Part shown: positions 32,303 to 38,751 of the stretch, in pieces | Layout: every line of letters starts with the position of its first letter | Numbering within the stretch: position 1 is the stretch's first letter | Source: an uncultured Muribaculum sp. | Lineage (GTDB): Bacteria; Bacteroidota; Bacteroidia; Bacteroidales; Muribaculaceae | Length of the DNA: 38,751 nucleotides | NCBI GenBank assembly: GCA_910589555.1 | Contig: CAJUTE010000025.1 | Location: 1 to 38,751, forward strand | Reading direction: 5' to 3' | Made by a program: the position numbers and the translations under genes | Notes under the pieces: model-generated | What the model saw: only the letters and a program-made list of their open reading frames with translations | Database searches by the model: none | What the model was told of the DNA's origin: nothing

Positions 32303-32992
32303 TCAGTTGATGTGCCGCATGAGATCGCGGAGACCGCCGTTTGGACCCATGACGGTGAGCACGTCGCCCTCCTGCAATTTTGTGTCAGGAGCCGGATTTT
32401 GAAGCATCTGCAGGGTGTCGGTGGAAATACCTAAAAAATTCTTCTTTGGGGTGGGGCGCGACACCGAAAGCAGTTTGATATGGAAATCCTTTTCAAAGTC
32501 AAGATTGCCTATTTCGATGCCTATGTAATAGTCGGGAACCTTGAAGCGTATCACATACACGTCATGGTCTATGCGCATGGAGTCGACATGGCTGTTCAGC
32601 TCAAGCTCGCGTGTGAGTTCGCGTGCGGCTCTTTGCTCGGGAGTGAGAATGCGGTCCACCTTGAAGCCTTCAAGTATGGTCTCGTGTATCTCGTCGACGG
32701 CGCGGGCATATATGCGTGTCACACCCAATTTGCGCAGCAGTGCCACGCTTTTTATGCTTGCTCCGAAGTTTTCCCCTATGGCGACTATCACGAGATCCAC
32801 CGTCTTAAGCGGAAGCACCGACAGAGCGGCTTCATCAGTGGCATCAATTATATAAGCCGTTGAGATGCGTTCCTTTAGCGATTCCACAACGGTGGCGTTC
32901 ATGTCGGCGCCTATCACCTCATGCCCCATGGCGGTGAGGTCGGTGGCAAGATTTGAACCGTATATTCCAAGTCCTATTATTAAATATCTCAT
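32303..32992 (-). CDS. trkA: Trk/Ktr potassium uptake regulatory subunit (RCK domain)
   Basis: This 229-aa cytoplasmic protein gates a TrkH-type K+ channel. The Rossmann motif GLGIYGSNLATDLTAMGHEV with an acidic residue downstream (GADMN) binds NAD(H) or adenine nucleotides. TDEAALSVLPLKTVDLVIVA and KLGVTRIYARA are RCK-N segments, and the last ~80 residues form a TrkA_C domain (KLQEGDVLTVMGP). A single-RCK size is as in KtrA/TrkA of many bacteria, half the E. coli TrkA. It lies 14 bp downstream of trkH on the same strand. Confidence 0.93.
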   Translation of the reverse strand: MRYLIIGLGIYGSNLATDLTAMGHEVIGADMNATVVESLKERISTAYIIDATDEAALSVLPLKTVDLVIVAIGENFGASIKSVALLRKLGVTRIYARAVDEIHETILEGFKVDRILTPEQRAARELTRELELNSHVDSMRIDHDVYVIRFKVPDYYIGIEIGNLDFEKDFHIKLLSVSRPTPKKNFLGISTDTLQMLQNPAPDTKLQEGDVLTVMGPNGGLRDLMRHIN

Positions 32993-33006
32993 GGCGTTGA
33001 TTGAAA

Positions 33007-34872
33007 TTAGTTTATGATTAAATTGTCGGTAGGATATTTTACCGGCGAGCCGTTTTTATTTCCTGTTACTCCTATCAGCAATGATATTATGCCTACTCTT
33101 CCCAAAAACATGGCTACGGTGAGCAATATCTTTGACAACGGAGAAAGCAAGGGTGTGATGCCGAGCGAGGAGCCTACTGTGAACAGTGCCGACATGGTTT
33201 CGAAAAGCAAGCTTTTAGCCGGAAGTTTTGGCTCCAGAAGCATTAGAATCATGGCAAATGCAAGAAACGACATCAGGGAGATTGTCACCACGGCATTTGC
33301 TCTTCTGATTGAGCCGATAGCGATTGTGCGGTTGAACGCGGTCACCCTCTCTCTGCCCAGGACTATTGCCTTGAGATTTATGAGAACTGCGGCAAGGGTG
33401 TTGACTTTTATGCCTCCGGCTGTCGACTGGGAGGCGCCGCCCACCCACATGAGAAAAAGCACGAAAATCAAGGTCACGTTGAGAAATCCGGCAGGATTGA
33501 CCGACACAAACCCTGAACTGCGGGGGGTGGTGGAATTGAATATAGATTGCGCCACCTTGTCGTATGTGCTCAGTCCGGCAAGCGAGTTGTTCTGCTCAAG
33601 AGCGAAAAACACCACTATGCTGATGAACAGGATTATGCTCGTGGTATATAGCGCTATCTTGGTGTTGAGGTTGTAGATGTGCACGGTTTTTACGCCGTTT
33701 TGTCTGCCGCGCAGCCAGTTCCATCCGCGTTTCACATATTCGAAAAACACATCTCTGAAATTTACAAGTATAGGGAATCCGATTGATCCGGCAAACACGA
33801 TGATGCTTATTATGATGTAAATCATCTGGTTGGAATTCATAAGGGCGGGATTTGCCATGCCTCCGGGAAGATTGGAGAAGCCGGCGTTGCAGAATGCCGA
33901 CATCGAATGGAATGCCGAGAATATTATCTGGTCATGAACCGACATGGCGAGAACATCATGGATCGACATCCATATAAACACGGCTCCTATCGCTTCGATC
34001 ACGATAGTGAACAGGAATATGTAGAGCAGCGTGGGCAGCAGCGAGTTGATAGACTTGGTGTAGATCATGTCCTTTACCATCAACTGGCTGTAGACCGAGG
34101 CGTTGCCGCTGAAAAACAGTGCGAAGAAGCTCGTGAAGGTCATCACGCCAAGTCCTCCTATCTGGATGAGCATGGCGAGTATGGCAAGACCGAGCGGAGT
34201 GAATGTCGACGGTATGTCGATGGTGGTCAATCCGGTTATGCACACGGCGCTTGTTGACACAAACAGCGCGTCAATGTAATCGATGTGAGTGTAGGTGCAT
34301 TTGGGCATCATCAGGAGAAATGATCCCGCGAAAATGCAGAAAAGGAAGCTGCATGACAGAATGAGCGACGGATTGGTGCGCTTCCCCATTATGTGCATTA
34401 TCCCGTAGCTGACAGCCACTATCGAGTATGCACACAGTGTTATCAGCAGAAATTTGTTGCTGTACACGATTTCGGCAAGCCACGGGCTCCATGGATTTTC
34501 CGGAAGAGGGTAGAGTATAGGGAAAAGCGTGGTGATTATTGCCACGTCAACTATGCACTTTATGGGGCGAGTCTCTCTCAGTGTCTTCCGCAGATTGAAA
34601 ATCAGGTTGAAGAACACATTGACGATAAATACACCCTGTATCAAGTGGAAGTAATGATACATATTTTTCACGCTTATGCGGTCATGCTCATATCCGGTGT
34701 AGACTATGAGCATGATCAGGCACAGGACTGACGCGATAAACACAATGCCCGATAGCCCATAGTTGACATTGCGTATCAGGATATTATAGTGCTTTATCTT
34801 TCTTTCCCAGCGAAGCAGCCGTTGCCGCACGCGTTGTGTTATATGTTTTGGCGCAAGTTTGCTGAAATTCAT
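33007..34872 (-). CDS. trkH: TrkH-family potassium transporter
   Basis: This 621-aa polytopic membrane protein moves K+ through four pseudo-symmetric P-loops. Selectivity segments are SAVCITGLTTIDIP, SAFCNAGFSNLPGG, STTPRSSGFVSVNPAG and ALFTVGSSLGITPLL, each with the central glycine. GGASQSTAGGIKVNT is the intramembrane-loop region. The N-terminal ~180 residues add four or five extra hydrophobic spans before the channel core, a longer start than E. coli TrkH. trkA follows after 14 bp, giving a complete uptake system. Transcription runs divergently from glnS. Confidence 0.93.
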   Translation of the reverse strand: MNFSKLAPKHITQRVRQRLLRWERKIKHYNILIRNVNYGLSGIVFIASVLCLIMLIVYTGYEHDRISVKNMYHYFHLIQGVFIVNVFFNLIFNLRKTLRETRPIKCIVDVAIITTLFPILYPLPENPWSPWLAEIVYSNKFLLITLCAYSIVAVSYGIMHIMGKRTNPSLILSCSFLFCIFAGSFLLMMPKCTYTHIDYIDALFVSTSAVCITGLTTIDIPSTFTPLGLAILAMLIQIGGLGVMTFTSFFALFFSGNASVYSQLMVKDMIYTKSINSLLPTLLYIFLFTIVIEAIGAVFIWMSIHDVLAMSVHDQIIFSAFHSMSAFCNAGFSNLPGGMANPALMNSNQMIYIIISIIVFAGSIGFPILVNFRDVFFEYVKRGWNWLRGRQNGVKTVHIYNLNTKIALYTTSIILFISIVVFFALEQNNSLAGLSTYDKVAQSIFNSTTPRSSGFVSVNPAGFLNVTLIFVLFLMWVGGASQSTAGGIKVNTLAAVLINLKAIVLGRERVTAFNRTIAIGSIRRANAVVTISLMSFLAFAMILMLLEPKLPAKSLLFETMSALFTVGSSLGITPLLSPLSKILLTVAMFLGRVGIISLLIGVTGNKNGSPVKYPTDNLIIN

Positions 34873-34941
34873 ATGCCCCGGGTAAATAATAGGTGAGATT
34901 CCGTCGATGTTGTGTTTTTTTGGCGGAATGTTATTCAGTTA

Positions 34942-34949
34942 CAAAGATA
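34942..34949 (-). promoter_or_regulatory. -7 promoter box for trkHA
   Basis: The minus strand reads TATCTTTG, matching TAnnTTTG, about 70 bp before the trkH ATG. It lies 5 bp from the plus-strand glnS box, so polymerase binding at the two promoters should interfere. Confidence 0.6.
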
Positions 34950-34954
34950 ATAAC

Positions 34955-34962
34955 TAAATTTG
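34955..34962 (+). promoter_or_regulatory. -7 promoter box for glnS
   Basis: TAAATTTG matches TAnnTTTG and ends 30 bp before the glnS ATG. It is back to back with the trkHA box. Confidence 0.6.
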
Positions 34963-34992
34963 TAATAAAAATAATTCAAAACAGATTAACCT

Positions 34993-36687
34993 ATGGCGGA
35001 AAATACCGAAGAAGAAAAAAGCGGATTGAATTTCGTTGAGCAAATAGTAAGCGATGATTTGGCAGCCGGTAAAAACGGGGGAAGACTTAACACGCGTTTC
35101 CCGCCCGAACCGAATGGCTACCTCCACATTGGACATGCCAAGGCTATATGCATGGATTTCGGAATTGCTGAAAAATTCGGAGGAACTTGTAATTTGCGTT
35201 TTGATGACACTAATCCTTCTAAAGAGGATGTGGAGTATGTCGACTCAATTCGCGAGGATATTCATTGGCTCGGTTTTGACTGGGGCGACAGGGAATATTA
35301 TGCAAGCGACTATTTTCCGCAGCTTTTTGATCTTGCCGTAAGGCTGATCAAAGAGGGAAAGGCTTACGTTGACCATCAGACTTCCGAGCAGATCGCCGAA
35401 CAGAAGGGAACTCCCACTCAGCCCGGCGTAAACAGCCCTTATCGCGACCGTCCGGTGGAGGAGAATCTTGATCTCTTCATGAGAATGAATGCTGGTGAAT
35501 TTGATGAAGGCACCTATGTGTTGCGTGCCAAGATCGACATGGCATCGCCCAATATGCATTTCCGCGATCCCATAATGTATCGAATCATAAAATATCCTCA
35601 TCATCGCACCGGCACCACTTGGAAAGTATATCCCATGTATGACTTCGCCCACGGGCAGAGCGATTACTTCGAGGGTGTCACCCACTCTATATGCACGCTT
35701 GAGTTCGTGCCTCACCGTCCGTTGTATGAGTATTTCGTGAAGGAACTTGCCGATGAGTCTTACTGCCCGCGTCAGATTGAATTCAATCGCTTGAACCTCA
35801 CTTACACCGTCATGAGCAAGCGCAAGCTTCTTCAGCTGGTGAAGGAGGGGCTTGTCGCAGGATGGGATGACCCGCGTATGCCCACCATCTCGGGTATGCG
35901 TCGCCGTGGATTCACTCCGAAGTCTATCCGCAATTTCGTCGATATGATCGGCTACACCAAGGTGGAGGCGCTCAACAGCATTTCATTGCTCGAATATGCC
36001 GTGCGCGAGGATTTGAACAAAATATCGACCCGTGTGATGGCGGTGATGAACCCTGTAAAGGTTGTGATCACCAATTATCCTGAGGGTAAGGAAGAGATTG
36101 TGGAGATGGAAAACAATCCTGAAGATCCGGAAGCAGGTACTCACAAAATGCCGTTCTCGCGCGAAATATACATTGAACGTGATGACTTCATGGAAAATCC
36201 TCCCAAGAAATTCTTCCGTCTTGCTCCCGGCGGTGAGGTACGACTGAAAGGCGCCTACATCATCAAGTGTGAGGATGTCAAGAAGGACGAGGATGGAAAT
36301 ATCGTGGAGATCCACTGTACTTATGATCCCGACACATTGAGCGGTATGCCCGGAAGTATGCGTAAAGTCAAGGGCACACTACATTGGGTGTCGGCGGCTC
36401 ACGCCAAGGATGCTACAGCGCGTCTTTACGACCGTCTGTTCTCGGTTGAAAATCCTGCCGAAGAGAAGGACCGCGATTTCCGTGATATGCTCAACCCTGA
36501 TTCTCTGAAAGTGGTTGAAGGCATCAAGGTGGAGCCGTTCCTTGCTGAGACTGCCGCTGTGGACGCGCACTTCCAGTTCCAGCGCATAGGCTATTTCACT
36601 CTTGACTCTGACAGTAAGGATGGAAATCTGATTTTCAACCGTACTATGCAATTGAAGGATACTTGGGAAAAAATACAAAAGAAATAG
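34993..36687 (+). CDS. glnS: Glutaminyl-tRNA synthetase
   Basis: This 564-aa class I synthetase charges tRNA-Gln directly. RFPPEPNGYLHIGHAKAIC holds the HIGH motif at residues 45-48; YTVMSKRKLLQLV is the KMSKS equivalent. LRFDDTNPSKE and GTTWKVYPMYDFAHGQSD line the active site. The C-terminal anticodon-binding beta barrels are present (RLAPGGEVRLKGAYIIKCED, then LHWVSAAHA). Its presence suggests direct Gln-tRNA charging rather than only the amidotransferase route. The TPR gene follows 9 bp later. Confidence 0.97.
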   Translation: MAENTEEEKSGLNFVEQIVSDDLAAGKNGGRLNTRFPPEPNGYLHIGHAKAICMDFGIAEKFGGTCNLRFDDTNPSKEDVEYVDSIREDIHWLGFDWGDREYYASDYFPQLFDLAVRLIKEGKAYVDHQTSEQIAEQKGTPTQPGVNSPYRDRPVEENLDLFMRMNAGEFDEGTYVLRAKIDMASPNMHFRDPIMYRIIKYPHHRTGTTWKVYPMYDFAHGQSDYFEGVTHSICTLEFVPHRPLYEYFVKELADESYCPRQIEFNRLNLTYTVMSKRKLLQLVKEGLVAGWDDPRMPTISGMRRRGFTPKSIRNFVDMIGYTKVEALNSISLLEYAVREDLNKISTRVMAVMNPVKVVITNYPEGKEEIVEMENNPEDPEAGTHKMPFSREIYIERDDFMENPPKKFFRLAPGGEVRLKGAYIIKCEDVKKDEDGNIVEIHCTYDPDTLSGMPGSMRKVKGTLHWVSAAHAKDATARLYDRLFSVENPAEEKDRDFRDMLNPDSLKVVEGIKVEPFLAETAAVDAHFQFQRIGYFTLDSDSKDGNLIFNRTMQLKDTWEKIQKK

Positions 36688-36696
36688 TATTTGCCG

Positions 36697-38136
36697 ATGG
36701 ATGCGGAAATGGATGAAGTAAAAAAACTGTACATAAATTTCAAAAAAGCATTGCTCGAAGGGGATATTGAGAAGTTCTACGATGAAGTGGATCTTCTCAA
36801 TATCTACGACTTCGCAGGCGATGAAAATGATCTTTTCGTGCAGTTTGAGATTCTGCGTCTTGCCGCGAGGGCGTTTCCTGAAAGCCCTGATTTCGGGGCG
36901 AGAAGCGCTTTTTTCCTCAAAGAAATACTCGATGAGGCTGACGGTGCGAGAGCTTTGGCTCATCAGCACAAGGAGGACTCATTTGTCTGGAACCTGCTGG
37001 ATCTGTCATTTGAAGCTGATGCCGACAAAATCAAGGAAGGATTGGAAAATGCCATTCGGCGCCGTCGCTCATTGGAGGATGACGATGTCTTGAGATTGAT
37101 AGACCTGTGTGCCGACTATAATTTGCAGGATTGGGCTTATGAAAATCATGAGAAAATACTTTCAATATGCTCATATCCTGACACTTTCTTGCTTGAACTT
37201 GCCGAGCTGTTCTACAATCAGGGTGATTATGAACGCACCATAGAACTTCTGGAGAAACTCACCGAGATACAGCCGTTCAATGCCGTAGTGTGGTCACGTC
37301 TTGCCGATACGCAAGCATTGAACCGAAATCTTGACAACGCCTTGAACGCTGTGGACTATGCGCTCGCCATAGAGCCGGAAAAGACTGAATATCAAGTGCA
37401 GCGTGTGAGGTTGAAATATTATTGCGGAACCCCATCCGACAAGGATATATCGCAGCTGTATTCCGTGCTTGAAAAGGAGCCTGAAAATACCGAGGCACTG
37501 AACATCCTGTTTGCCATAATGATCGACCGAGGCGAGTATTCCAAGGTCATCGACATGATGATGCAGCGTCTTGAACAGTGCAAGAACAACGCCGTGGCTA
37601 TAGACATTGCCGAGAAGCTGTTCCTGCTCAACAATCGTCCTGTCATTGCGAGCATAATCAATGACTATTTCGTGTCGGGCAAGCTCATTGTCCCCGACAA
37701 GATGGAGTGGGCTGAACGTCAGTTCCGCAACGGCTGTTACGCCGCTTGTGCTGAGATTATCCTCTCATTCATCGGTGCTCCATTGGAGCGTGCCACATGG
37801 GATATGCTTTTCGAAAGTCTTTACCGCATAAAGGATTACAATAAGCTTGCCGAGCTGTTTGCCGATCCCGAATATGGCATACGCAACACCTACAAAGACA
37901 CCGAAGAGCCATTGTTCCCCATGTTCATCATGGCACTGGCATTGGTGCGCTCTGCCCACTATGCCGAATTCCGCGAGCTTGCCAACTTCTTGATTGACGA
38001 CCGCCCCATAGTAGTTGAAGATTTCAAGCAAAGGCTCTCCGTTAGTGCCGCATTCAGCATCCTTCACGCCCTGCTCCAGTTCATCTCCAACGGCATGGAA
38101 TTCGAAATCGACTCCTTCGACCCCTTCACCGAATAA
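36697..38136 (+). CDS. Cytoplasmic tetratricopeptide-repeat protein
   Basis: This 479-aa acidic protein has no signal peptide or membrane segment and has TPR units in the middle: FLLELAELFYNQGDYERTIE, AVVWSRLADTQALNRNLDNA and ALNILFAIMIDRGEYSKVID. The N-terminus (MDAEMDEVKKLYINFKKALL) and C-terminus are helical but not clearly TPR. It is presumably a protein-interaction scaffold; the partner is unknown. I chose ATG 36697; the frame opens two codons earlier at a TTG, and ATG 36709 is possible. It starts 9 bp after glnS, so it is likely co-transcribed. Confidence 0.85.
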   Translation: MDAEMDEVKKLYINFKKALLEGDIEKFYDEVDLLNIYDFAGDENDLFVQFEILRLAARAFPESPDFGARSAFFLKEILDEADGARALAHQHKEDSFVWNLLDLSFEADADKIKEGLENAIRRRRSLEDDDVLRLIDLCADYNLQDWAYENHEKILSICSYPDTFLLELAELFYNQGDYERTIELLEKLTEIQPFNAVVWSRLADTQALNRNLDNALNAVDYALAIEPEKTEYQVQRVRLKYYCGTPSDKDISQLYSVLEKEPENTEALNILFAIMIDRGEYSKVIDMMMQRLEQCKNNAVAIDIAEKLFLLNNRPVIASIINDYFVSGKLIVPDKMEWAERQFRNGCYAACAEIILSFIGAPLERATWDMLFESLYRIKDYNKLAELFADPEYGIRNTYKDTEEPLFPMFIMALALVRSAHYAEFRELANFLIDDRPIVVEDFKQRLSVSAAFSILHALLQFISNGMEFEIDSFDPFTE

Positions 38137-38229
38137 CCCCCAATGCCCTTCCCCCGGCAATACTCCCGACCCCACGATATTAAGTGGATAGAACACCATA
38201 AATGCCTGTAAGACAATGCTTATGGATAA

Positions 38230-38676
38230 CCGCGGTACAGAGAGCCGCAGGCGAGCTGTGCCCGGAAAAACACCCGCAAAAAAATGCACTCTGTAAAGAG
38301 TGCTCCTGAAAAAACGTCATAGCGAGATCGAAAAATAAAAACCTGAAAGGTCAATCTATATGTAGCCGGGGGCCGGAGCCGTAGGCGTAGACCCCCGGAA
38401 AGATGCGAAAAATAATCGAATCTGAAAGATTCATCTTGCTCTGTAGAATGCAAAACGCCCCCGGAAGAGCTATATAAATGCCGTGCAACGGCAAAATAAT
38501 TTAAGCTCCGCCACGAGGCGAAGCCGAGGCGCGGAGAAAGACACCACCACGAAACGGGCGTCGAAGACGTCCTACAATCGGAACTACAAAACAGCCAATA
38601 CCAAATCGGTCCTGTAGACCGCATTTTTGCCCCACCATCCCACGAGCCCGCTGAAAAAAATTTCACCCGGTGGGAT
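38230..38676. repeat. Cluster of small and large imperfect palindromes (REP-like)
   Basis: At least six small hairpins: GCACTCT-gtaa-AGAGTGC (38286-38303), ACCT-gaa-AGGT (38341-38351), GAATCT-gaa-AGATTC (38418-38432), GCCGT-gca-ACGGC (38480-38492), GGGCGTC-gaa-GACGTCC (38556-38572) and CGGTC-ctgta-GACCG (38607-38621). Larger stems lie between: GGTACAG/CTGTGCC inside 38230-38265, CCGGGGG/CCCCCGG (38366-38398), CTCCGC/GCGGAG (about 38505-38536) and ATCCCAC/GTGGGAT (38637-38676). Stem sequences differ while pairing is kept. No convincing gene overlaps; open frames here are only mirror frames. Confidence 0.75.
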
Positions 38677-38708
38677 AAAAAGTGGGTAAATCCACCGCAA
38701 ACCCTCAC

Positions 38709-38716
38709 TATCTTTG
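38709..38716 (+). promoter_or_regulatory. Possible -7 box for a gene beyond the right edge
   Basis: TATCTTTG matches TAnnTTTG and points out of the window. No start codon with a convincing frame is seen in the remaining 35 bp, and no -33 TTTG at the expected spacing. Confidence 0.35.
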
Positions 38717-38751
38717 CCCCAACAAACATAACGGTATCAATCTGCGGGAGA

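Noticed and set aside
38220..38729. 169- and 174-codon minus-strand frames at the right edge
   Set aside because: They run through the palindrome cluster and antisense TPR sequence with no protein-like pattern.

Overview
The window looks like chromosomal DNA from a gut Bacteroidales, most likely Muribaculaceae or a close relative. The evidence is many Bacteroidota-type -7 boxes (TAnnTTTG), almost no Shine-Dalgarno sites before start codons, Bacteroidales-type families (DUF4292, DUF5063, a DUF6140-like protein, a dut/TPR/DUF4292/EnvC-like cluster) and an RF2 gene with the classic programmed frameshift. The genus is an inference; there is no rRNA here.

Layout. (1) 1-4300 is an A+T-rich accessory block: a gene-poor left edge, then a four-gene defence-like operon (D12-class adenine methyltransferase, putative PD-(D/E)xK endonuclease, a 63-aa single-span membrane protein and an overlapping LPO_1073/Vpar_1526-like protein). 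(2) 4339-6886 is a tight housekeeping operon: YicC-type RNase, gmk, nadD, DUF5063. (3) tRNA-Ser(GGA) at 6980-7067 ends in a perfect 44-bp palindrome. It is followed on the minus strand by a two-gene unit of a DUF6140-like small protein and a protein that reads as a divergent FtsZ/tubulin fold without the GTP-binding signature. Next come a WYL-domain regulator and an RtcB RNA ligase, also on the minus strand. (4) 10825-13699 is a second A+T-rich cassette. Its first gene is an in-frame chimera between the first ~32 residues of a metallophosphoesterase and an exported protein, followed by a polytopic membrane/beta-propeller-like protein and a small membrane-anchored protein. The cassette ends against the 3' end of tRNA-Gln(CTG). 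(5) 13990-18060 is core: tilS, ruvX, def, ettA. (6) 18309-26082 holds two acyl-CoA synthetase-like genes around prfB, argB, asd and galE. (7) 26291-32293 is an envelope block: dut, TPR protein, DUF4292 lipoprotein, EnvC-like protein with a degraded LytM site, Wzx-like flippase. (8) 32303-34872 (minus) is the TrkH/TrkA potassium uptake pair, divergent from glnS plus a TPR gene (34993-38136). (9) The last ~600 bp is non-coding and packed with small and large imperfect palindromes, ending in a possible promoter for a gene outside the window.

Best candidates for something undescribed are the signature-less FtsZ-like protein with its small partner (7152-8173), the restriction-modification operon carrying the paired 'QKAGDNS'-motif proteins (689-4100), the chimeric cassette beside tRNA-Gln, and the hairpin cluster at the right edge. 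All family calls were made by reading the sequence; no database search was run.
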